This document shows positions 12,110 to 23,720 of a stretch of 64,000 bases of DNA, in pieces. The stretch is taken from assembly GCA_023374025.1 (NCBI GenBank), contig SIJG01000004.1, positions 2,477,226 to 2,541,225 on the forward strand, given 5' to 3'. The stretch comes from Heterodera schachtii (lineage: Eukaryota > Nematoda > Chromadorea > Rhabditida > Heteroderidae). Each line of letters begins with the position of its first letter. Position 1 is the stretch's first letter. The position numbers were made by a program, and so were the translations under genes. The notes below the pieces were generated by a model, which saw only the letters and a program-made list of their open reading frames with translations, had not been told where the DNA came from and did not search any database.

Positions 12110-12172
12110 CTCAACTTGTTCATAATATGTCTGTGTTGTACATTGTCTTCCTTTTTAATGTGCAACCACTAA
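11201..12172 (+). repeat. Right arm of the inverted Ena/VASP duplication
   Basis: The inverted counterpart of about 2425-3363, about 7.8 kb away. The two arms flank the EVH1 exons, prohibitin and hexokinase. The shared intron is identical, pointing to a recent event. Confidence 0.85.
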
Positions 12173-12447
12173 CGCTCTTCACCTTTAATGGTAACCATAA
12201 ATAAAATTTTTATCAGTTTCTTTTTTAGAAAGCGAGTAGTGTCAAAATGATATATCATTTGTTAATTTTCGAGGACGTCAGTATTCGTCACTTTTTTCCT
12301 AAAATAAACTTATTTATGATCGTAAATTGCAGTAGAGAACCTATTTTCATAATGAAAATAATGTCAAATTTGACAATGCTTTGGTTATTTATTGCAATGG
12401 AGCATAAGCCGAATCCGTTTTCCTTTCCATTGGCTTTGTGCTTTTGT
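12110..12447. other. Intergenic between convergent 3' ends
   Basis: The 3' flank of the Ena/VASP paralogue (+) and of the PLC-epsilon gene (-). The first ~60 bases belong to the duplication. I see nothing else in it. Confidence 0.5.
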
Positions 12448-15400
12448 TCAGTTCCGTTCCATTGAGTCTTTGTGTCTGCTGTTTTGTCCTCCGCCGTCGA
12501 GAGTCAGAGATTTTCCGAAGCGGGCATTGCGTAATTTTGGGATTTGTATGGAGCGCACGGAAGACAGCGATATTTTGCGTAACGGTGCCAACGGTCCCCC
12601 GCCGGATGCTTCTACGGGATGAGCAGAGGAGGGGGCTGAAGCGGGCGCGTACAGAATCGGCGAGACGGTGGGACCGGCGCCGAAGGAAGTGCCGGTGTTG
12701 TTGAAGATGGTCGGCATCAGACAGCACGAGGGCATCGACGAGTAAAACAGCGGACTCTTCGCCCGTTTGCTTGGCTTCTGAAGGGCGATGGTCTCTCTCC
12801 CGTCCAATCATTGGTCATTCATTCGTTCATTGTCACCTGTTGGTCCCGACGCTCCAGCAGAAAGCGTCCCGAGGCACCGCTCCACCGACTTTGCACTTTC
12901 CAAATGTTTTCCTCCGGCTCCAACACTCGGAATTTGGCCTGCTGCTGTGGTTTCATCGCTCCGCCGGTGCCTTTCTCCGTTCGGTTTGGCTCCGTCCTTT
13001 GCTGCCCCACAACGATTTCTTCCACCAGCGCGTATTCGTCCAAGTCCACTTCGTAACATTGAGTTTTTGCAAATATCTGTTCATTAGGAAGGGGGGGGGG
13101 GGTGAGATTTTGGCTTCGACGGTCGCTTTTCCTTCGCTTGACCACCTGTTTGATGATATCCCGCGCGGTGTTGTTGATGCTTGTCCTCAAAATGGCGTAC
13201 GGGTGGTTGTCGGAAATGTTGTGGACACACACCAAAAAGGTTTCGCCCATCGATTTGGCGCGCGGATGCATTCCTTGGGGAAAGAAAAACGCATGGCCAA
13301 GCGGTTAAACCCTCTGATGCTTTTGTTTGAATTATTCACTCGCCTGGCTCCAAACGTTCTCCCCCGCCGCCCGTGCTCGTCCCCGACGGTTCGACCACGT
13401 CGATGGATCTTCCGTGCAGTTGGCTGCTCGACTGCGATTTGTTCGGCTGTTGTTGGTCTCCGCCGGCGCTTTGCCCGACCGATTTGCGCGGAGGCGCCGT
13501 TCCGCCGAAAGACATTGTCGAGACGGACGGAGCACCGCTCAGTCCGCCGCTACTGCTCGGCTGAGAACCCTTAATGATGGAGGAGAAAAGGCCGGGACGA
13601 CCGCAAGCATCCTAAAAAAGAAAGAAAGACATTGAATGGGGTTGAGTGGTGGGTGGAGGGAGTAAACTTTGGCATTTAATGCAATTCGAATTCCCTCCCC
13701 CCCCCCCCCCCGCAAAATGCCGTTTCAGTCAATCCCTTTTCTTTGCAATTCTCTGTTGTTTGTCAGTGCACTCACCGCATTCCTTTTCCGCAGATGGAAA
13801 CGCCTCGTGGACCCGTTCCAACAGGCGACCGCGTCCAAAATGGGTTCGCTGTGCGGCAACATCCGTTGAATTTCGGCCGCGGAAATTGCAGCGGAAGAAG
13901 TTCCTTTTGAATAGTTGCAAAAAAGGATTTTGGTGGAGGAAACCTTCGTTGGTGAGCTCAACGGCCAAATTTTGCAGAGGCAGGACGAGGGGATGGAGTT
14001 GGGGCGAATGGTCGGAGGAGGGCGCGGGGGAGCTCAGCTGAACGCACTCCTCGAATAGCACGTAATCCTCCGCAGTTTCGGCCGCTTTTCCCGCATTTAC
14101 AAGCGCCTAATTGAGCAACGAACGAAGTGTTAATTGGCATTTCAGAATGCCTTTCCTTCCGACCATTTGAATGATGCTGCGCACTGTGCTGCTCGACTCG
14201 GCGTGCACAATGGTCGGAGTGTCGTCGGAGAACAGTCCGATGATTCGAATAATGAAAATCTGACGGCGAAGAATGGACAGGGGCTAAACGAAGTCCAATT
14301 CGCTCCCATCCGAACTGAGCTGAACTCACCTTGACCATTGAGTCCGGCTCCAACTTCAGCGTCTGATAGAGCAGTTCGGGCTCGTAACCAGAAGGGCCAT
14401 GGGCCGCGTGGTGCGGCGGTTGGTGGGAGGCGGAACAAGCGGAGTGAGGCGAATGTTGGGCCGACAGCGGACTTCCGCGCGCATTGTGTAGCAAAAGGTC
14501 CTCATCGTGAAGGTAAATGTGCTCCTCCTGCTCAAACCGAGTGCTGAACCAGCAACAGCGGAAAGTTGAGGCGAAACCGAAATTCGGACGAACCGCACGA
14601 ACAGAAAAGACTGCTCGAGAGGCTGGTTGCCAGGGGTTCGCAGCGGCAAGTGGCGGTAACCAGGACGAAGACAGCGCACGGCGACCACCCGCTGGGCCAT
14701 CACGCGTCCGTTGAGCGCCCCATCGCACACCGCCACACGGACGAATGCCAACTCGGCGAAAACGATGCGAAATGTGCACGAGTGGTTCCATACGGGGTTA
14801 ACCCCGTTCCGACCGACCTTTCAGAAATGAGTGGTTGGAAAAGTCTAAAAGCGAGTGAGGGGGAGAGAGAGAGAGAGAAAGGAGGTGCTATGACGAAGCG
14901 ACAAAAATATGGGTGTTTGTAATAATTAAATTTAATTATTATTTTAATTTTATTTACTAAGTAATTAATCATAACTTAGCTTAAACTTAGTCAAATTAAT
15001 GAATTTTAGTATTTAGCGACATCTCCAAGTATCCTCTACTATTTATGTAATTTTCGCAAAAATTTACAAAAAGTTGTAACCAAAAAAGTACGAAAAATTT
15101 AGACTCAACAATTTTGATCCTAACTTTTCTGAAATTCAATAAAATTTTTTGAAATTTAGCAGAATAATAGAGTAATCTTTGGGCTATCTAAATATATAAA
15201 CAAAATTAAAATTGGTTGTTTTAGAAAAAAGTTATGAAGGAATTAATAGGATCATATTTTTGTGGTCATCCAAAAATGTAAGGTCGTTTAAATGCATGAA
15301 AATTGTTCAAACTTAAATTAATTAACTCCGCGCTTAATACGAAAAGATAGCCCAAAGATTACTCTATTATTCTGCTAAATTTCAAAAAATTTTATTGAAT

Positions 15401-18400
15401 TTCAGAAAAGTTAGGCTCAAAATTGTTGTGTCTAAATTTTGTACTTTTTTGGTCACAACTTTTTGTAAATTTTTTCGTATTTTTTAAAAATCTCATAAGT
15501 AGAAAAGGATGCTTCAAGCTGTCGCTAAATAATAAATTTCATTAATTTGACTAAGTTTAAGCTAAGTTATGATTAAATACTTAGTAAATAATAAAATAAT
15601 AATTAAATTTAATTATTACAAACACCTATACTTTGTCGCCCACACCTATATTTTTGTCGCTTCGGCTCACCACGAGAAAGGAGAGAGAGAGAGGGAGAAA
15701 GGAGAGAGAGGGGGAGAAAGAGAGAGAGAGAAAGGAGAGAGAGAAAGGAGAGAGAGAGGGAGGAGAGAGAGAGAAAGGAGAGAGAGAGATAGAGAAGAGA
15801 CAGAGAGAGGGAGAGAGAGAGGGAGGAGAGAGAGAGAGAGATAGAGAAGAGATAAAAAGGAGAGAAGGAGAGAGAATAAACAGTTAAAACAGTCAACCAT
15901 TTTGCTCTTCTCCTTGGCACAGTCGGCCGGCATTCCGATGATTTCGATTTCCAAAAAGGGACTGGCGGGGGAAGGGCCGGCCGGGTTCTGAACGTACTGC
16001 CCGGAGATGATGGTCAACTGCAGAATGAGTGCAGGACACAAGGAGAGTTCCTTAACGATGGAGATTGTCTTTGCATTGGCATCCCCAAAAGACGCACTTT
16101 TGAAAAGGGATTGAATTTGCCGAACAAAGGATGGGACGCGTCCCAAAGGGCCCTCGGCTTCAGCATGTAGCCGCAACTGCCGAACTGCTCGAACATGGCC
16201 GTGTTCACCTGCATTTGGGTGTTTACTTCGTCCAAATGTCACGCAAAATTCACCGCCATCGCAACGTCGGCTGTTTGGTAGTTTAAAGCCACCATTTGGA
16301 GGCCGCACTGCCAAAATTCGAGCAATTGTTGCGGATTGAAATTGGACGAATCGATTCGCATGCCGCCGGGGTAAGTGCGCATAATGTGATTGCGAGTGTA
16401 ACTGACAAACGAACGAATGAACGAAAGAATAAATGTCGAATTGTGCCTTCCCCACCTTATGCACTTTTGCGGATGCTTACGGCACAGTTTCCGAGCAGAA
16501 GCCTCGGTTAGTGAACTGACCTTAAAACCAACGAAAAAAAGAAGTTGTGAATGGGAGCAACAGTCCCTTCACAAGTGTTTATAGTCGGTTGATGCTTGCC
16601 CCACCTGGTAGCAAGATGCTTTTGAATTTGGTGAGCAGATGCCTTTGCCAGTGCTGCTTTTGGTGCCGTTTTGCGCCGTTTGCCCCTGTGGCTGTTGCGG
16701 TGCCACCGGCACTCCCCCGGGCGTCGTCGCCGGCACATTGCCGTTCAACAATTGCTGCTGCATTTGCGGCTGTGCAATTTCTGCGCTTGTGCCGCTCTTC
16801 TCACTGACAATCAGTTGCGAATTCGGCTAAACATTGCTTCGGTCACTTTCGCTTTGTCCGGCCGTTCCTTTACACTTTTCGTTGGCTCTGTTCCGCCCAT
16901 TAGCGTTTGTGAGTTGCTTTTCGCGCGGTTCGGCTTCGCAAGGGCGGCGGCCGACTGTGCGCTGGGAATGGTGGCGGAGTACGAACTGAGCATGGAGGGG
17001 GCGAGCGAGCGCATCCGCGGCGAACCGGCAAAGCTGAGAAGGGCAGCGCAATGAGCGCAATGCTCTGACCAATTCGACCTGTTGGAGCACGGCCGGAGTT
17101 CTCCGATCACTAAGCTACCGCTTTCCGCCCCGCCATTCGTTCCGCTCGTCGCGGGAGTGTCCCTAGCGGGCACTTCCGTTGACGTCACAACAAAACCTTT
17201 GAATTTCACCGCCTGTCAACAAAATAACTAATTGATGGACAGACAGAAAGATCCTCAGAAATTGCCTGCATGTAAATGACCAAATCGGACAGTTCGGGTG
17301 CGATTTGGTTGCCATTATTAGAGGCGCGTGTAATTGCCGCCGTTGTGGTAGTGAAAGTTGAGCCACGACGACCCAAAAAAGTGTGTTGGCCCCCGGAGAG
17401 GTGGCGGCGAGAGCTGAAAACGTGAAAAGCATGAGAAAGAGGTGCGGTTGAGCAAAGTGCGCAGTCCCGGCCGACCAGGGCGCGTCCTTGTCGCCCTTCT
17501 TTCGTTCCGCGTCGCATTCGAGCAAAATGCGCCGACTTGCGATGGGACTGGCAATGCTGCTGATGGCACCGGCCACTTGGCTAAATTGGTCGCCCTTAGA
17601 ACGGTTCTGTTTTTTGTGAATATTCGCCTCGTTCGGTCGCTGACAAAACTGTTCATTGATTCGTTGCTGGGCCGGCGATTGGAGGAAGAAGAAAGCGAAG
17701 TTTTGATGATCGGGATCATGTGCATCTTCAGCGGAGAGATGCCACCAGCTGAAATTGCCGTAACTGACCAACCATAGCCCCACCCGCGCCCTTTCCCTCC
17801 ACCGTCCGTGCGCGTCTCCACGTCCGTCTCCGTCGGCACGTCGTCCTCGTCCTCTTCGTCCAAGTACTGGTCCAACTCGTCGTCTTCGTCCACGTCGTCA
17901 ATGGTCGAAGACTCATATGATCCTTTGCGCGACCCTCCACTGTCCAATATTTCGCCATCCGACGAACAAAGGTTGGGCAGCTGCACGCCGACCCCTCCCG
18001 CGAACATCGATTGGCCTCTGTCGTCAATCGTTTGGATGTCCAACCCAATTTGTGTGGTGTAAATGCCGGCCGATGGTTCCGCAATCATTTTTTTATTCTG
18101 AATCAGTCAAATGGCCAAGTCGCGGAAACTCAAAAAATGCATGCCGAAGATCACTTTGATGATGATTTTGTTGCGGAGTTGCCATGGCGAGGGGAGCTGC
18201 GGACAGTCGCTGTAATCGGTGTCGAACAGAAAGGAAGTGACCAATCGGTCGCCAAATGCCGTACGGAACATTTGTGCCATTTTGGACTGTTGCTGCAGGG
18301 AACAGTGATTCTCAATGGAGAGGATCACGGGCAGATCACTGCTGCCAAAGCAACTCGCTTTGATCACGTCGACCACCTTAAAGGAGTCTTCCATTTCCGG

Positions 18401-21400
18401 TCGGTCAATCCGCCGATGCCTCAAAAGTCCCTCAAATCACTCGCCTGTCTAAAGCCAATCTTCGTGGTCAAAGTGTGTCCATGGTAAATTAATGGCAGCC
18501 CATCGTCACCGTCCCAACAGTCCAACTCCAAGCAGCGACAGCCCGTCAGCAAAACCTAAACTGATCGGTGAAAAGGGAACCGAACAAAAGCAATGCTAAT
18601 TTATGCCACCTGTCGGTACATTTCCGTGGACGACTCGCCTTTCAGCTGATGACCAATCAGATAAGTGTTGTGAGAGGAGCAAATGTAATAATAACTTAGC
18701 TGCAAAATTAACGGAAAATGAGTCATCAACAAAAACCTTGATCATTCCGTCTGATCATTTGTTGACAATCCCCAAAAACACCGAAAGACCCCCAACACCG
18801 AATTGTCAGCCTACCCCTCCCCCCCCCCCCTCCCAAAACACCGGGTGGTGAAGTTGTTCATCGCTCGGTTTCGTCTGTTCCGGCACAAATGCGTAATTGA
18901 TCGGGTCGCATAAAAAGCGGACAAATCCTTCGAAGGACATGATTTGTTTGGCCCGGTAAGTTGGGTCCGGCTCGTGCTCTTGGATTAGTTTCTGCGCGTA
19001 CTGTTCGTCAATGTATTCCATCTTAAGTTTGACTTTCTCTTTCTCGCAAAAGTGTCCTTTTACCTGCTGTGTGCAGATGAACTGCTTAAGCGCTGCTGAA
19101 GTCAAAAACTGACAAAAGAAAACATAAAAAACAAAAACAAATTTGGCCGATTCTTCACCGAATTGCGCGAAGTGTCCATCGGAGCGGAGGAGCAAACGCT
19201 GGCCAATGCCAACGCGTTATAAATCTTCTGCTGCTTGTCGTTCAGTTGGCACATGTGAAGGGCGCTGTTTCTGGTCAAAACGTCGTCCGGGACGAACTCA
19301 GCGCATGACGGGTAACTGCTCATCTGCTGATCATTCAATTTGTTAAGACTCAAGCTTTTGTCAGTTCGGCACCCTTTCGCGTCACTTACGGACTCGAGAC
19401 GCGACTGAACTCGCGGGCTGCACGACGACTTGCAGTCGGCACTTGTGGCACGCTTCGGTGGCACGTGCGAGTTGGCACTTGAATGGGCTGCGATTACAAA
19501 GTCCTGGAACAGATCCTTCAGGTCTTTGCGCATTCGGGTGGAGAAAAGGCGGAACAACTCCACGAATTCCTTGAAAGGGTTCTCCAAAATTGCGACACGT
19601 CTTCTATGATACCGTAAAAGTGATCGGCTTTTCCTGATATTCTTTGCCGGAAGAGGTCAGAAGAGCGCCGGACACAGGCCCACCACCGCTGGACGAAATT
19701 GAACCTGAGTTGGGCGTTTCGCCACCGCGCGACCGCCACGACTAAAGCAAAGGCTAACCCCGTGATCAGACCATCCTCTATCCTTCCCTCTCCTTACTTT
19801 GATAGATCTTCCTCCGACTGATCGGCCCCCGTATGAGCTGGTGGTAGGCGTCCGGGAGCGGGGCGTGTACAGTGAGTCCAAGTCGCCAGCATCGGACAAA
19901 GCGGTGCCCGTCGCGGATTCGAATCCGCTCCGAGGCTTCAGCAGATAAGGAAGCGGACTGTGGGGGCCAGGGGGACCTAAAGCATTGCGAAATAAAGCGA
20001 AGGCAAACGGAGGATAGAGAGAGAGAGAGAGAGAGAAACCGCTTTGACTGCTCAGCTGACTTCTGATGGACGGAGGACGGACCTTTGGAAAGAAAGGAGC
20101 ATTTTGTTCAAAATAGCCTTGGTAAAACTGAGAAGCGTGCCAATTCGCTTACCATCGGCGACTGTGGCGCTGGGCTTGTGCTTCGGGAGCAGTCGCGACT
20201 GTTGCTGCTTCTCTTCACTCGCCGCGTCACTGCGATGGTCATTTGCCGAAGTCGGCTCTTCGACCGTCCGCCGCCCTCCGTCGACGGCGACGAATCGATT
20301 GGCCGACCGTGCGGAGAATACGGAGGCCCAACAGCATTTGGATTGACTCCCAAAGTTTTCCACTTTTCCACGCGACCCCCAAACGCCTGCAAAGCATCGA
20401 CCGGACGTGGCCCCATGCGACGCGAAATGGGCGGAAAGTCGCCAGTGGAAGAGACCGGCACAAAGCCGGAAAAGGACGAACAGATGGGCGGAGGCCAAGC
20501 GGAGCCGATACCGAACAGAGGAGGGGCTGACGGGAGGCCAAGTCATCAGCGCCTCCATTTGGCCACCCCCATTCAGCCCCTCCCCCATTTGGCCATCCCC
20601 CCCCCCTCCCAATTTCTACCGGCAATTCCTCCGGTGCTGCTTCCGCCCGAACTGCTGCTGACTTCGCCCCGTTGGTGCTCCTGCTCAGTCCACAAGTGCA
20701 AATAGAGCCTTTTCAGCCACAACACACGTCGGTCGGGATTGCGCATCTGATCTTGAAGCCGCTTAATGACCTTGGAAAAACATTTTGAAACGGCAAAAGC
20801 AGAACAATTAGTGTTCACTTTGTCCAATCCCATCCAATAATGAGCAATTTGTTGCGGTGCCAAAAAGTAGAGAAATTCGTTGTCATTGATTGAGCAGCCA
20901 AAATTGATGGTCCAACATTCCACCGGCACCTAACCAATGATAAAAGGCTCAACCAACTGACCCAACATTGCCCATTTGATTCGTTTGTCCTTGTTTTCAA
21001 GGAACCATCGTTACTTACACTCATTTCCTCCACGCTGTGCCGTCGGTAAATGGCTTCAATGTCCAAGTCGTAGGAATCGACCGATTCAATCGCTTTGATG
21101 TAAGAAGTGTTAAGAAAACCTTCGTCAAGAGTTATCAGCGCTGAAATATTATTTATTTTATGATCAAAAATTCGACGGACCAGCGCCCGGCGGACGCGGA
21201 CTGAACGAAGTTTGCGCGCGGTTAATGGCCGCAGCCTCCACAACTTGCAAATTCGCGCTTGCCTTTGCCACGGCGATCATTTCCTTCTCGCGGACATCGC
21301 GGCCATAGAAAATTCTGCGGAGAGAGCAGAAAAAGGGGGAGGGTGGCATTGACTTGGGGTGATCGGTTTGACTTGGCCGATCAGCTCTGACGTTCGCTGC

Positions 21401-23720
21401 CATTGTGCCCACCTTTGCCACACCACATTGGCACATGCGGCGTCCAGCCGAAGTCGGCACAGAACGCTCCGTCCCGAGTCGGGGTCGTAATGAATCACCG
21501 TCGTCCCGTGTTGGATGCGTTGTATCTGTGCGCATAATTCACCATTTTCATTTTCAATTAATCCCCCTTTTCTTCTCAAATCCCTTTTCTTACCATGTCC
21601 AAGTCAAAAGTCCCCGTGTTCAAAGGGATCTAAAATTAATTATAAAGCAGAAACAATACACTGCCAATTCACCAGTGTTACGCCGTGTGCCGCGCCCATT
21701 ATCGTTTGTACGGGTTCGTAAAGCTTTTGTTCGGGTGGCTGCTGAGTCGAAGTGGACATTTTGGGGGTTCCGCCGCCGTCGGCAGTGTCCGTCTGCGTCT
21801 GCTGCTGCGTTTGTTGATGCGATGCTCCGTCGCTGGCTGTGTTTGGAAAATTCTGCCGGGGGGGGGGGGGGGGTCGTCCATTTTGAATTTAAACTCGCGC
21901 CTCTCACATTGCCATGAACGGCGCTAACATTCGGCACACTGCTGTTATTATTGGTGCCATTGTTAACATTATTCGCATTGCTCGGGGAAAGGTCATTCGC
22001 CGCTACGAATCCGCCATTTGACAAACAGTCATTTGAGTGAATGTAACGGCCGAGCTGAAAAAGGGGTGGGACACAATGGGCAATGAATGGCACGGATTGG
22101 CACGGGCGAACATTGCGATGGTGCCGTTGGAACACTTCCAAGTTGTCAAGGATCAGGCAAACCTTTGCAAACAATGGAGCAAAGCATTGGCGAGAGCGGC
22201 AGAACGGACTTACCAAGTTGATTTTGTCAGTGTTCAAAAGGCCGCCGACTCCGATTTTGGACGAAAAGTGATCTTCACCATTCAGATCATGCAAAAACTG
22301 AACAGCGGAACCAATGAACGGCCAAAGAATCGTCGGATGGTCACCTTAAGCTTCTCAGTCTCTCCGTCGTGGCCAATGATCAGAAGGCTTGGCAAATCAT
22401 TGACAATTGCGTACAAATCGTAAAGAAAAGAGCCGAAAAAGGGAATGACGCGACATTGGGGCATCCGAAGAGCGCGTTGCATTGCCTAAGGCACCATTTG
22501 CACATTTCAAAATTGGACATAACGGCCCAATCAATTTTGGTCTCCCGGTTAAAGTTTTGATGAATGGCCCACTCCCTTGGCCACCTCAATGTACGCCGGG
22601 TGGGGCGTCCAATGCGCGGTTCCTCCGCCATTCATTTGCTGATATGCGCAACCATTCGTTGGCATTTGATTTTGCTGCTTTTGGTCCGTCGGTGGCACCA
22701 AAATGGCCGCAAATTCGTCGAAGCGTTGGCGCTCCTCCTGCTTCAACGAAAGCCAAAAGGGGCGCAGGCGGGGACTCTTTAGGCCCAGCAGAATTTCAAT
22801 GGTAGCGTTGAAATTGCCAATGTTCCAACTGAAAGAACGTGGTTTATTAAATCGGCTTCTCTGGCACTTCGGACCAATGTTTTGCCGTTGAACTAACCGC
22901 CATTTGCCAGCCCCCCAAGGCAAACATTAACTAATTGACCAACCACGTGTCCACCACTCGCATAATCGCCGCCAGACAGCTCTTCCGCTCTTCATGCGTC
23001 GGCTGGCTGATGATGATGTGAGTGATCCATGAGCTAACTTCTGACAGTCGCTTCACCAAATTCTTCACCGGACTTGGGTTGTCCTGGGCACTGATGTTGG
23101 CCAAGTCGCAACCGACGAAACGAACAAAATCCAAGCTGCAAATGTTGTAGAACAACTGGTACTCCGTGGAGGAGAGCTGAATGAATGCAAATGAACAGCG
23201 AACAAAGTATGGAGTTTTAAGTGATCGGAGTGTGATCAGACAGAGATCACCAATCAACTCTCAGAGAGGTATAATCATCATTATAATGTGATTGATCAAA
23301 GGCATTTTGGTCGGAATATGTGTTGGTTGTGAGCATGGCAACAACCCCTGCTTCTGTTTGGAATGCGTTCGGGTCGCTTGCCTGAAAGGCGACTTCCTCC
23401 GGGAAGTGCAGAATGTACTGCAGCCGTTCCAGTTCCAGCCTGAACAAAGTGATCGGCTCAGCTCCGCAGAGAATTCCGCCTGCACTGTTGCGGATGGATG
23501 AGCAAGTGGTGGAGGAAGAGTAGGAAGTGTTGCGTGAGGAACGGGAGGCGTCGTTGCCGGGGATGGCGGACTGATCGAACAGAGACTGACTGGGCCGAGC
23601 TGATCGGTTGAAGATCTTGTGCACAAACAGTGTGGATCGAGCTTGCATGATCTCCCACAGGGTCATGGAGATGGATTTAAGCGTGGTGTAAGAGAGTGCT
23701 GAACGGAGGAAGGGACATTC
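12448..23720 (-). CDS. plc-1: Phospholipase C-epsilon (RasGEF-PH-EF-X-Y-C2-RA-RA)
   Basis: PLC-epsilon cleaves PIP2 to IP3 and diacylglycerol, acts as an exchange factor for Rap/Ras and responds to Ras-family GTPases. Domains in order, with approximate positions: RasGEF 21.9-23.4 kb (FPEEVAF joined to [40 protein letters not shown]); PH 21.2-21.6 kb ([30 protein letters not shown]); EF region 19.0-21.1 kb; X 18.1-18.9 kb with both catalytic His ([17 protein letters not shown]); acidic X-Y linker 17.7-18.1 kb; Y 16.0-17.3 kb ([32 protein letters not shown]); C2 14.3-16.0 kb; RA1 13.7-14.3 kb; RA2 12.8-13.3 kb ([31 protein letters not shown]). The stop is at 12448-12450. More than twenty exons. 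The first exon listed also carries the last helix of a FERM-like domain ([19 protein letters not shown]), so the protein appears to continue upstream into the next entry. Confidence 0.9.
14895..15663. mobile_element. Foldback/long-inverted-repeat element (~770 bp) in a PLC-epsilon intron
   Basis: Two AT-rich arms of about 320 bp are near-perfect reverse complements (for example the stretch before 15000 against 15540-15620) around a centre near 15270. The outer ends read GAAGCGACAAAAATAT on the left and ATATTTTTGTCGCTTC on the right. It has no coding capacity. It lies in the intron that splits the C2-region exons. No clear target duplication was seen, and the flanks are GA-rich. Confidence 0.75.
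15677..15880 (+). repeat. GA-rich simple repeat
   Basis: About 200 bases of (GA)n/GGAGA on the plus strand, pyrimidine-rich on the coding strand of the host gene. It is intronic in PLC-epsilon, directly beside the foldback element. Long Ser/Leu or Arg/Glu frames here are artefacts of the repeat. Confidence 0.85.

Noticed and set aside
15569..15920. Long Arg/Glu and Ser/Leu frames
   Set aside because: Products of the GA-rich simple repeat.
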